DNA from: an uncultured Bacteroidales bacterium | Lineage (GTDB): Bacteria > Bacteroidota > Bacteroidia > Bacteroidales > UBA932 | Length of the DNA: 55,487 nucleotides | Assembly: GCA_900320795.1 (NCBI GenBank) | Contig: ONTQ01000011.1 | Span: 1-55,487, forward strand | Direction of reading: 5' to 3' | Shown: positions 27,901-35,502 of the stretch, one piece after another | Numbering within the stretch: position 1 is the first letter of the stretch | How the letters are laid out: each line of letters opens with the position of its first letter | Program-made: the position numbers and the translations under genes | Notes under the pieces: model-generated | What the model saw: the letters and a program-made list of their open reading frames with translations, nothing else | Told to the model about the DNA's origin: nothing | Databases searched by the model: none

Positions 27901-29310
27901 TGCAATGGCCGTCTCCTGAACGATATTCTCAAGAAAGAATGGGGCTTCAAGGGAATTGTGGTCTCCGACTATGACGCCGTCGATATCGTCCGCCGGTCCC
28001 ATCGGATGGCCGAAACGGAAGACGATGCCCTGGTGATGTGCCTTAAAAACGGACTGGACCTGGAACTGCACGTCACTTCGCCGGGCCTTCTGGCGAAGGT
28101 GGAGGACGGCAGCGTTCCCATGGAAGTGCTGGACGAGGCCGTGCGCCGCGTCCTAACCCTCAAATTCGAACTGGGCCTCTTCGACGAGCCCTTCGTGGAT
28201 GCTCCCAAGGCCGATGAGACCGTCCGCAGCGTCGAGCACCGCGAACTGGCTTATGAGAGCGCCGTCCAGGCTATGACCCTGCTGAAAAACGACGGCATCC
28301 TGCCGCTGAAAAATGTCCGCCGGGTGGGCCTGTACGGCCCGGCCGCCAATACCCTGAACCTCGGAGACTACAGCGGCGGTTATGGCGGCTGGCGGGGGGA
28401 AGGGGCCGTCACGCCTTTCGAGGGGCTGAAGCAGGCCCTCTCCGGGCAGGCCGAAGTGCTTCTCAATCCCGATACCCGCAGTTGCGACGTGCTGCTTTTC
28501 TTCCCTTCCATCCGGGAAGAGGAGGGAAGCGACCGCAGCAGTTTCCGTCTTCCGTCGGCCAGTATGACCGTGCGCCGGGAAGAGGGTGCCACCATCATCG
28601 GCGGTCAGCAGGAAATGCGGGTCAATGTGGACCAGGAGAAGATGGTGCAGGATCTCATTGCAAGCGGAAAGCCGGTTGTGGTGGTACTACACAATGGCGC
28701 GGTCATCGACATTTCCGACTGGGTGGACGGCGCCGCGGCCGTGCTGGAAGCCTGGTATCCCGGTGAGCAGGGCGGCCGTGCCGAGGCCGATGTCCTGACC
28801 GGCAAGCGCAATCCCGGCGGGCGTCTGCCCTTCAGCTGGGTGCGCAGCATCGGCCAGAATCCTTACTATTATTCCATCAAGCCCAGCGGCCGCGGGTATG
28901 GCTATGTGGAGAACGACGGTTCCCCGCTCTATCCCTTCGGCTATGGCCTCAGCTACACTACCTTCGAGTACAGCGGCTTTGAGCTTGCGGAAACGCTGGA
29001 TAAGGATAAACCCCTGAAAGTGAAGGTGACGGTGACCAACACCGGCTCCGTGGAGGGCGACGAGGTGGTGCAGGTGTATATCCATGACTCTCTGGCCTCC
29101 GTGGTGCGTCCCCTGAAGCAGCTGGCTGCTTTCAAACGGGTTTCCCTGGAGCCCGGCGAGAGCCGTGAGGTGGAACTGGAGATTCCTTACCGCCAGTTCG
29201 GCCTGTGGGACAAAGACATGCACTTCGGCGTGGAAGAAGGCTGGTTTGAGGTTTGGATCGGCAAGAACGCCAACGAAAAAGTAGCCGAACGGCGGGTGTA
29301 TGTCAATTGA
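24934..29310 (+). CDS. GH78 alpha-L-rhamnosidase / GH3 beta-glycosidase fusion lipoprotein
   Basis: A single 1458-residue lipoprotein (MKKTGFALSALLILAAC) holding two complete enzymes. Residues about 40-740 are GH78: beta-sandwich binding domains (ADSKYWLWVNGELV; LDLAPYLKKGENRVALLLW), then an (alpha/alpha)6 barrel with FFDCPDRERAQWWGD (Asp 367, Glu 369, general acid region), GDWNWGDWGQN and NWNVGVNGDWNCGSVNHAW. Residues about 747-1458 are GH3: RVKDLMGRLSTEEKVQQI, QHGEALHGAQWG, YAPVINITRDQRWGRGQESY, TPKHFVDNY, the nucleophile Asp 1012 in GFKGIVVSDYDAV, and a fibronectin-III end after YPFGYGLSYTTF. There is no linker beyond a few residues (KQENTAGMKFRD). I see no stop or frame disturbance at the joint, so this is one polypeptide. 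It suggests successive removal of rhamnose and the next beta-linked sugar from the same side chain. Confidence 0.92.
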   Translation: MKKTGFALSALLILAACSEKAPKGEEAPLWEPPKEEIVEIDHTMGCAGVADAPNQWIAFRKDVNLKTVPSKAEARISADSKYWLWVNGELVVFEGGLKRGPNPSDSYFDRLDLAPYLKKGENRVALLLWYLGKDAFSHKSSGTPQLWFDCPAIGNDGWQCRVHPAYGTADDLPVPNFRLPESCIRFDAQKDMEGWQTGSLEGFSPAVTLENTLGKLHIRPIPQWKDFGIKEIAFETTPGADADTVRAVLPHNMQMTPVLAVEDPEGGHRIVIETDHSKVGVECLRAEYITRPGKQTYESLGWLSGQRIILTVEHGARVTGLSYRETGYDTAPDGKFSCSDEFYNLFWQKGLRTIYVNSRDTFFDCPDRERAQWWGDIVTITGESFYTYSPSLYSLIRKGIRELCDWQRPDDILFSPIPGNYGVELPCQMLAAVGRYGIWNYYMNTGDLETIRYVYPAVKRYLATYHRGPDGLMAWHKGDWNWGDWGQNRDLRLLQNLWYVLALQSISDMADALGNQAEGSAYWAQMLSLCEAINREAWTGTCYRHPEYQGETDDRVNALAVLAGLADRDKYDALFEVFKTHEHASPYMEKYVMEALFAIGHGDYALERERKRYDFMVNHPDYDTLFENWNVGVNGDWNCGSVNHAWSGGPLAVFPSRMLGIVPTEPGWKRFTVRPDAFVFDECSLSFPTVAGTIAVTYSRSGDYMEITVPEGTLADVSLPDTFLRKALGPGTHRLPLTFKQENTAGMKFRDASLPVEKRVKDLMGRLSTEEKVQQITAQLLYGGEFYVKRNYPAGHIRNVGHFLKGASPREVAEAINEDTRRSMAASRWGIPVLQHGEALHGAQWGSATCFPQSIGMAATFDDGLYYRVGQVVAQELRAVGVRQVYAPVINITRDQRWGRGQESYGEDVLMNSRMGVAYVKALEEGGVVATPKHFVDNYGEGGHDSFASTTSWRELREVYLEPFRACVQEGGARGVMSSYNSVDGIPSSCNGRLLNDILKKEWGFKGIVVSDYDAVDIVRRSHRMAETEDDALVMCLKNGLDLELHVTSPGLLAKVEDGSVPMEVLDEAVRRVLTLKFELGLFDEPFVDAPKADETVRSVEHRELAYESAVQAMTLLKNDGILPLKNVRRVGLYGPAANTLNLGDYSGGYGGWRGEGAVTPFEGLKQALSGQAEVLLNPDTRSCDVLLFFPSIREEEGSDRSSFRLPSASMTVRREEGATIIGGQQEMRVNVDQEKMVQDLIASGKPVVVVLHNGAVIDISDWVDGAAAVLEAWYPGEQGGRAEADVLTGKRNPGGRLPFSWVRSIGQNPYYYSIKPSGRGYGYVENDGSPLYPFGYGLSYTTFEYSGFELAETLDKDKPLKVKVTVTNTGSVEGDEVVQVYIHDSLASVVRPLKQLAAFKRVSLEPGESREVELEIPYRQFGLWDKDMHFGVEEGWFEVWIGKNANEKVAERRVYVN

Positions 29311-29422
29311 GCGTCGAATGTAAGTAACTGATTTTTATTCGTTTATGAGAATTCGCTTAGTCCGGATCGCCCAAGCGATTTTGCGTAAAACGCTGGTGGC
29401 CAGCTGTTTGTGTTCGACGGCC
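29311..29422 (+). repeat. Leader/signal-peptide cassette, copy A (partner at 37061-37172)
   Basis: This 112-bp block covers 34 bp of intergenic DNA, the ATG and the first 25 following codons of the GH106 gene. It aligns without gaps to 37061-37172 in front of the GH51 gene, 81 of 112 bases identical by hand count. Identical cores include ATTTTGCG and CAGCTG. The similarity ends inside the signal peptides (ILRKTLVASCLCSTA against ILRKLLIVSCLCSTA). Confidence 0.75.
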
Positions 29423-32400
29423 ATCGGCTTGCCGATAGTCTCCTGTTCCCGGAATCCATCCGATTCCGGGACGCTTGCCAGGCAGTTTCAGCAGCCGCCC
29501 ATGGAATACAGGCCCTATGTCTGGTGGCACTGGATGGGTCCCAATTTCTCCAAAGAAGGCATAAGGGCCGATCTGGAAGCCATGGCCGAGGCCGGCATTG
29601 GCGGGGCCACCATCTTTAACATCGCATCGGCCGTTCAAGAGACGCACCATCCCATCGGGAACAACCCTTGGCCGGAGCAGACCTACCGGAGCGAGGCCTA
29701 TTGGGAGGCGTTGGAATATGCCGCCGAGGTGGCTCAGGAACTTGGGTTGAAGATAGGCCTGCACAACAGTCCCGGCTACAGTACCACCGGCGGGCCCTGG
29801 ATTGACGAGGAGAAGGGGATGCAGACGGTGGTCCATAGCGTTACCGCCGTCAGGGGCGGGGGAGAAGTGCGGCAGATGCTGCCCCGTCCGGAACTTCCGG
29901 TCTATGGCGGCTGGGGCGCTACGGGCCGCCGCGCTACGTTCTACCGGGACATCGCCGTGATAGCGGTTCCGGACAAGCCCGGCGCTGCCGTTGATGAAGT
30001 ATTGGACCTGAGTGCGCAGATGGATAGCACGGGGCTGCTTGCCTGGAATGCTCCTGCCGGCCGCTGGAAAGTGTACCGGATAGGCCATGCGCCCACCCTT
30101 TCCAATCCGCATCCGCTTCCGGACAACCTGATCGGAAAAGCCCTGGAGGCCGACAAGATGAGCGCCGAGGTATCGGCCTACCATTGGGACCAGGTGCTGG
30201 AGCCCTTGGAAGAGCACCTGGGAAAGTACTTCGGGAAATCCTTCACGCATTTACTCATAGACAGTTACGAGGCCGGGGAGCAGAATTGGACCCCCGGTTT
30301 CCGGGAATATTTCAAAGGGGTCTGCGGTTATGATCCGCTGCCCTGTATGGCGCTTCGGGAGGCGGACCCTCAGAACCCGCGCAATGCGGCTTTCGAGGAA
30401 GACTGGCGCATCCTCATCCAGCGCCGCTTCCTGCAGGACGGATGGCAGGTGGCCCGCGACAAAGTGCACGAAAAAGGCCTTCTGCTTTTCTGGGAGCCTT
30501 ATTGGGGCCCCTTCAGCACCACCGAGTCGGTATTTGTGGCCGACGTTCCCATGGGCGAATTCTGGACGGGCGGCAGCGGCCGCATCATGGAAGCCATCGT
30601 GGACAAGGCCAGGGAATACGGCAAGCCCATCGTGGGGGCCGAAGCTTTCACCGGCCGTCCGGAAGTGAGCCACTACACGGAAGACCCAGCCTTCCTCAAG
30701 CATTCGGCCGACGGGGCCTTTGTCTCCGGCGCGAACCTCCTCTTCCTGCACCACTGGGTGCACCAGCCCTTCGACGACCGTTACCAGCCCGGAATGGGAA
30801 TGGGATGGTGGGGCACGCACTTCAGCCGCCACCAGACTTGGTTCAAGCCCGGTAAGGCATTCTTTACCTACCTCTCCCGCTGCCAGATGCTTCTTCAGCA
30901 GGGCACCCTGGGAGAACGTTCGGAGAATTGGATCCAGCGGAAAACGGACGGGGCCGACATTTACTTTGTCATCAACCCGGAAGATACTCCTCGGGCGGTG
31001 ACCCTCCCTTCCGGCCCTCAGCCGGCCGAACTGTGGGACCCTTACCACGGAACCATCCGCGCAGCCGCTCCGGCCGATTCCGTCCGCCTCACACTGGATC
31101 CCGGGCAGTCCCTCTTCGTGGTCCTTCCCAAGGAGCCCACGCGCTACAAGAAAGAGAAGATACAGGAAGGAACTTTGCTGGAAACCCGGGATCTGGGGAA
31201 GGTCTGGGACGTTTCCTTCGCCCCCAAGCTGGATGTTCCCTTCACCCTTAATCCTTTCATCCTGAAAGATTTCAGCGAATGTGAAGAGCCCTATCTCAAG
31301 TATTTTTCCGGCACGGCCACCTATTCGGGTACTTTCTTCTGGGCCCGGGAAGACGTCCGCGTATGGCTGAACCTCGGGGAAATGAACGACATCGCGGAGG
31401 TCACGGTGAACGGAAGCCCTGCGGGCGTTCTCTGGTATCCTCCCTTCCGGGCCGATATCACCCCCTTCCTGAAACAGGGTGAGAATCACCTGGAGATCGC
31501 CGTCACCAACAACTGGGCCAACCGGCTCATCGGCGACGAACAGTTCGAGCCCGACTTCGAATGGGGAGAAGACCGCGGTCCGGCCATGGGACGTGCCATG
31601 AAAGCTTTCCCGGAGTGGTTCCTTAAAGGGGTGCCGCGTCCGTCCAAGGACCGGAAAGGTTTTGTAATCTGGTCTTATTTCCGGGCCGATTCCCCGCTTC
31701 AGCCCGCCGGCCTCGTGGGGCCCGTGGAACTGGAAATCTATTCCTCAGCGGCAGGCGCCCGAAATCTGGTGCCGGAGAAGCCCTCTTCCGCGCCCGATTA
31801 TCTTTGTACCTGGAATCTGCAGTGCTATCGTTCCAATCAGGACGGCCCCGTGAAAAACCGGGCCGAGATGGTGGAGGAGAACTTCTTCGGAGACGGACCC
31901 TATCAGGGATGGGCTTCCCTTTATCCGGCCATCCGGGAAGACCTCTTTCTGGTCCTGGACGATTCCTGGGACATTCCCCGGGACATGAACGAGCGGGGTG
32001 GGAATCCTTATTTCGGAACCGTGCGGCTGGACACTACTCGTTTCCCTTCTTTCAAAGGGAAACCGGCGCAGCGCCTGAAAGCACTCTCCGACCGCTTCAC
32101 CGGCTTGGGCTGGAAGGGCCTCGGAGGCTGGATTTGTGCGGAGAAAGCCGGCACTTCCCCGGAGGTTCCGGACAGCGTTTACTGGCCGCAGCGGCTGCGG
32201 GAAGCGCAGGAAGCGGGAATTCGCTACTGGAAAGTGGACTGGGGGAAGAACCAGGGAAGCGGGGAGTGGAGAAAGCAGCTCACCCGGTGGGGCCGGGAAT
32301 ATGCTCCCGAGCTGATTATCGAGCACGCCATGAATCCGGAATTCATCGCCTTCAGCGACACATACCGCACTTATGATGTGGAAAACATTACCGCACAGAC

Positions 32401-33202
32401 GGTTACCATAGACCGGGTGGCCCAGTATCTCCGGTATTCCCCTGAAGCTCCGGCCCAGGGTATCATCAACTGTGAGGACGAGCCCTATATCGCGGCCGGC
32501 CTCGGCTGTGCCATCGGCATCATGCGGCATCCCTTTGTGGGAGCCCTTCCTTCCGGTCGGGCCGATATCGGCTTCCCCACCAGCGGGCGCAATCTCAAAT
32601 GCCGCCTGGACGAGGTGGTCCGCGGCGTTCGCTGGCACCGCATCGCCCTCCCGTTTGCTTCTGACGGCGTTTCCTTCGCGGTGGACCCCGTCATCCTGGA
32701 GGACGGCTGGATTTATGCTTTCGATGAAAGTTGGATTCGGCATGAAGTGGGAGACACCGTCCGTGTATCGGCCCCGGCCCGCGTGAGCCGGAATATGCCG
32801 CTTCCAAAGGTGGGCTCCGAGGACCCCGCCCGTCCTTTCGTCCTTTCAAGCCGGTACCCTGGCGGTGCCGTCGCCGTGGCTACGGTAGGCCGTTCGCTGG
32901 GCCGCGAATATGTGCTCCAGGAAGTCCCCGTAGAGGTGGAAGTCCCCTCTACAGCGTCTCCGGTGGGCGTTTTTGGCCGCTATGGCTCTCTTACGCTCAC
33001 TTATCCCGCACCCCTTGGAGGTGTGCGGGTCTTAGCCCAGGATCTCGCCGGAAAAGAAGCCGTGGATATCACCGGAAGGGTAACGGTGGAGGGGAACCGC
33101 GTGACAATCCCCGGCGCCGTGATTTCCGAAATCGGCCTTATGGCGGCCACGGAAGGCGATGTCTCCGACCCCGGCCTGGTACTGAAACTTTTTGCCCGGT
33201 GA
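29345..33202 (+). CDS. GH106 alpha-L-rhamnosidase fused to a clan GH-D-like (GH27/GH36-type) domain
   Basis: Exported protein of 1285 residues with a long basic signal region and a lipobox-like IVSC at Cys 34. Residues about 45-810 are GH106: EYRPYVWWHWMGPNFSKEGI, EAMAEAGIGGATIF, LKIGLHNSPGYSTTGGPW, LLIDSYEAGEQNWTPGF and FWEPYWG, then galactose-binding-like sandwiches (VWLNLGEMNDIAEVTVNG). Residues about 815-1285 form a second, unrelated enzyme-like domain: DLFLVLDDSWDIP resembles the first barrel strand of GH27, GIRYWKVDWGKNQ (Asp 965) the nucleophile strand of clan GH-D, followed by LIIEHAMNPEFI and a beta-sandwich tail. I cannot assign it to a numbered family; alpha-galactosidase or related retaining activity is an inference. 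GH106 proteins normally end near the joint, so the extension is unusual. The first 26 codons belong to a cassette shared with the GH51 gene. Confidence 0.85.
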   Translation: MRIRLVRIAQAILRKTLVASCLCSTAIGLPIVSCSRNPSDSGTLARQFQQPPMEYRPYVWWHWMGPNFSKEGIRADLEAMAEAGIGGATIFNIASAVQETHHPIGNNPWPEQTYRSEAYWEALEYAAEVAQELGLKIGLHNSPGYSTTGGPWIDEEKGMQTVVHSVTAVRGGGEVRQMLPRPELPVYGGWGATGRRATFYRDIAVIAVPDKPGAAVDEVLDLSAQMDSTGLLAWNAPAGRWKVYRIGHAPTLSNPHPLPDNLIGKALEADKMSAEVSAYHWDQVLEPLEEHLGKYFGKSFTHLLIDSYEAGEQNWTPGFREYFKGVCGYDPLPCMALREADPQNPRNAAFEEDWRILIQRRFLQDGWQVARDKVHEKGLLLFWEPYWGPFSTTESVFVADVPMGEFWTGGSGRIMEAIVDKAREYGKPIVGAEAFTGRPEVSHYTEDPAFLKHSADGAFVSGANLLFLHHWVHQPFDDRYQPGMGMGWWGTHFSRHQTWFKPGKAFFTYLSRCQMLLQQGTLGERSENWIQRKTDGADIYFVINPEDTPRAVTLPSGPQPAELWDPYHGTIRAAAPADSVRLTLDPGQSLFVVLPKEPTRYKKEKIQEGTLLETRDLGKVWDVSFAPKLDVPFTLNPFILKDFSECEEPYLKYFSGTATYSGTFFWAREDVRVWLNLGEMNDIAEVTVNGSPAGVLWYPPFRADITPFLKQGENHLEIAVTNNWANRLIGDEQFEPDFEWGEDRGPAMGRAMKAFPEWFLKGVPRPSKDRKGFVIWSYFRADSPLQPAGLVGPVELEIYSSAAGARNLVPEKPSSAPDYLCTWNLQCYRSNQDGPVKNRAEMVEENFFGDGPYQGWASLYPAIREDLFLVLDDSWDIPRDMNERGGNPYFGTVRLDTTRFPSFKGKPAQRLKALSDRFTGLGWKGLGGWICAEKAGTSPEVPDSVYWPQRLREAQEAGIRYWKVDWGKNQGSGEWRKQLTRWGREYAPELIIEHAMNPEFIAFSDTYRTYDVENITAQTVTIDRVAQYLRYSPEAPAQGIINCEDEPYIAAGLGCAIGIMRHPFVGALPSGRADIGFPTSGRNLKCRLDEVVRGVRWHRIALPFASDGVSFAVDPVILEDGWIYAFDESWIRHEVGDTVRVSAPARVSRNMPLPKVGSEDPARPFVLSSRYPGGAVAVATVGRSLGREYVLQEVPVEVEVPSTASPVGVFGRYGSLTLTYPAPLGGVRVLAQDLAGKEAVDITGRVTVEGNRVTIPGAVISEIGLMAATEGDVSDPGLVLKLFAR

Positions 33203-33224
33203 CCGTTTGCCTTATTGCCCGGTG
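33192..33224 (+). repeat. Perfect direct repeat TTGCCCGGTG
   Basis: The 10-mer TTGCCCGGTG occurs at 33192-33201, overlapping the stop of the GH106 gene, and again at 33215-33224. The copies are 23 bp apart and lie upstream of the predicted promoter at 33237. This is a possible regulator site; function is not shown. Confidence 0.4.
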
Positions 33225-33236
33225 CTGTGTTACCAT

Positions 33237-33268
33237 ATTGCAAAAAAGGCAAAAAAAAGGTATTTTTG
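33237..33268 (+). promoter_or_regulatory. Predicted Bacteroidota-type promoter inside the enzyme cluster
   Basis: ATTG (33237-33240, or TTGC one base later) is followed after 20 bp by TATTTTTG (33261-33268), matching TAnnTTTG. The 86-bp gap before the next start is the largest since the regulator, and the site lies 20 bp before that ATG. It probably starts a second enzyme transcript. Confidence 0.65.
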
Positions 33269-33288
33269 TAAGGATAAGATTTGGCCTT

Positions 33289-34452
33289 ATGAAAAAGATT
33301 CTTTTTGCCTTTTTTTTGTTTTTGGGATGTATTTCCGTTCAGGCCCAGCAATATGATGTCGCCGCCTATCTCTATCCCGCATATGCATCGGGAGATCCGC
33401 GCCTGAGGCCTTTCTGGCCCATGGGGATGGGTGAATGGGAGACGGTACTCACCATGCAGCAGCGCTATCCCGGTCACGCATGGGACCGCCATCCCCTTTG
33501 GGGCTATATCAACGAGGCCGACCCTGCCGTGATGGAGATGGAAATCGACCAGGCAACCTCGCACGGCGTGAATGTCTTCATCTTCGACTGGTACTGGCTG
33601 GACGGCCGCCCCTGGATGGAGACCACCCTCACGGAGGGCTTCCTGAAAGCCCGCAACCGGGACAAGATGCAGTTCTATCTCATGTGGGCGAACCACAACG
33701 TGGGAAACGACTGGGACACCCGCATTTCCGGGCATCAGGAGGGCAACATTATCTATCGCGGGGGTGTGAACCGCGGCGAATTCGAGAGAATCTGCAAGCG
33801 GAACATCGAACTCTTCTTCAAGCAGCCCAATTACTACAAGATTGACGGCAAGCCGGTGTTCATGATTTACGAGGTGAGTACCTTCATCGAGGGAATCGGC
33901 GGCGTAGAGGCGGCGAAGGATGCCCTGGCCTGGTTCCGCAAGGAGGTGAAGAAAGCCGGCTTCCCGGACCTGGAACTCCAGTTCACCATGTGGGACAGCC
34001 AGTTCAACTACAGCGGCGTGGACGAGGCCAAAGTGAAAGCCGGCCGGCCCCGGGACAAATTCATCCGGGAACTGGGCTTTAACAGCATGTCCCACTACCA
34101 GTTCTGTCACTTCATCTGGATGGACGACGATTACCGGAACATCCTGGACCGCGCCTATGAGGAATGGGACAAACTGGATGCCGAATTCTCCATCCCATAC
34201 TATCCGCACGTTTCCATCGGCTGGGACAACAGTCCCCGCTTCGGTGACAGCGCCGTGGTGAAGGAAAACACCCCGGAACGCTTCGAGGAAGCCCTGCGCC
34301 GGGCCAAGGCCTGGGTGGACGCCCGTCCCGGCCTGCACCCGCTCATCACTATCAACTCCTGGAACGAGTGGACGGAAACCAGTTATCTCCAGCCGGACGA
34401 CGTGTATGGCTATGGCTATCTGGAGGCCGTGAAACACGTTTTCAAACAATAG
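33289..34452 (+). CDS. GH99/WbsX-like secreted glycan-active protein
   Basis: Exported protein of 387 residues (MKKILFAFFLFLGCISVQA). It matches the glycosyltransferase-WbsX/GH99-like domain: DVAAYLYPAYASGDPRLRPF, WPMGMGEWETV, MEIDQATSHGVNVFIFDWYW, FYLMWANHNVGNDW, YYKIDGKPVFMIYEV and ITINSWNEWTETSYLQPDD. The family shares a fold with GH99 endo-alpha-mannosidases, but few members are characterised and some act on other polysaccharides. The frame is open to 33199, but that extension is intergenic; the signal peptide and the upstream promoter fix the start at 33289. It leads the second enzyme run and is followed after 13 bp by the metallophosphoesterase. An endo-acting role on mannose-containing or other alpha-linked chains is plausible. 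Confidence 0.78.
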   Translation: MKKILFAFFLFLGCISVQAQQYDVAAYLYPAYASGDPRLRPFWPMGMGEWETVLTMQQRYPGHAWDRHPLWGYINEADPAVMEMEIDQATSHGVNVFIFDWYWLDGRPWMETTLTEGFLKARNRDKMQFYLMWANHNVGNDWDTRISGHQEGNIIYRGGVNRGEFERICKRNIELFFKQPNYYKIDGKPVFMIYEVSTFIEGIGGVEAAKDALAWFRKEVKKAGFPDLELQFTMWDSQFNYSGVDEAKVKAGRPRDKFIRELGFNSMSHYQFCHFIWMDDDYRNILDRAYEEWDKLDAEFSIPYYPHVSIGWDNSPRFGDSAVVKENTPERFEEALRRAKAWVDARPGLHPLITINSWNEWTETSYLQPDDVYGYGYLEAVKHVFKQ

Positions 34453-34465
34453 AACCCTTATCAGA

Positions 34466-35491
34466 ATGGACAGAAGAGATTTCATAAAAGTGTCCGGAAC
34501 GGCGGCCGCCGGGCTGGCTCTTACGGGCTGCGGCCCCCGGACGGGAGAGCCCCCCGTTCCCGTTTTGCCGCCGGTGGATCCTTCCCGGATTGTCCGTGAT
34601 GTGGAGCGGCTGGAGCCGCTGTACGTCAAGGAGATTCATGTGAAAGTGGGTGCTTCCAAGCCCTTCGGTGTGCTCCACGTTTCCGACACGCATATTGCCC
34701 GGGCCGACAATCGGGACGATGAGCGGAAGATAAAACTGGCCGCGTCCCGTTCTTGCGGAATGACCTACGGAGAGCATTATCTGGACGAAGCCATCCGCTA
34801 TGCACGGGACAAAGGCTTGTATATGATGCACACCGGAGACATGTACGACTTTGTCTCCGAAGCCAACCTGGACTGCTGTGCACATCATATGCTGGAGGCC
34901 GACTGGTTTGTCTGCGCCGGCAACCACGAATACTCCAAGTACGTGGGTGAGGCAAAGGAAGACGAGGCCTACAAGAACGACAGCCGGGAAGCCGTGCAGG
35001 GCGCTTATCCCAACGACCTTACTTTTGCCAGTCGGGTCATTTGCGGAGTCAATTTTGTGGCTCTGGACGATGTGTATTACAATTTTACGGAAGCGCAGCA
35101 TGCCCTGATGGAAAAGGAAATGCAGAAGGGCCTTCCCGTCGTGATGCTCTGCCACGTGCCGCTGTACACGCCCCAGGCTCTGGCCGATGAACTATCCTAC
35201 ACTGGCGGCAACTGCGGCTACCTTACGGGCGTCCCGGAGGAAATCACCTCCCAGTATGACCCGGGCGTCACTTATCCCGCCGGGGAGGAATGGCGATACC
35301 GCAAAGTCCAGCAGCACTCCGACAAACCCACGCTCGATTTCATTGCCTGGCTCAAGGAACAGTCTCTCCTGAAAACCATTCTCTGCGGGCATTGCCACCG
35401 CTTTTACGAAGAGCGCTTTTCTCCTTCCGCCATGCTTTATGCCGTGGACGCGACCTATCACGGAGGTGCCCAGGCCGTTTACTTTGAATAG
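34466..35491 (+). CDS. Tat-exported calcineurin-like metallophosphoesterase
   Basis: Protein of 341 residues with a twin-arginine motif (DRRDFIKVSG) and a lipobox-like Cys 22, so it is exported folded with its metals and probably lipid-anchored. The five calcineurin-like motifs are all present: VLHVSDTHIAR (DxH), MHTGDMYDF (GD), VCAGNHEYSK (GNHE), VVMLCHVPLYTP (H) and LCGHCHRFYEE (GHxH). It therefore has a complete two-metal site for hydrolysis of phosphomonoesters or diesters. The first 22 residues are 19/22 identical to those of the MBL-fold protein at 53417, although the mature enzymes are unrelated. It lies between the GH99-like gene and GH43. Substrate unknown; a role in removing phosphoryl groups from the target glycan is inferred from context. 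Confidence 0.88.
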   Translation: MDRRDFIKVSGTAAAGLALTGCGPRTGEPPVPVLPPVDPSRIVRDVERLEPLYVKEIHVKVGASKPFGVLHVSDTHIARADNRDDERKIKLAASRSCGMTYGEHYLDEAIRYARDKGLYMMHTGDMYDFVSEANLDCCAHHMLEADWFVCAGNHEYSKYVGEAKEDEAYKNDSREAVQGAYPNDLTFASRVICGVNFVALDDVYYNFTEAQHALMEKEMQKGLPVVMLCHVPLYTPQALADELSYTGGNCGYLTGVPEEITSQYDPGVTYPAGEEWRYRKVQQHSDKPTLDFIAWLKEQSLLKTILCGHCHRFYEERFSPSAMLYAVDATYHGGAQAVYFE

Positions 35492-35502
35492 CCCGTCTGC
35501 CC

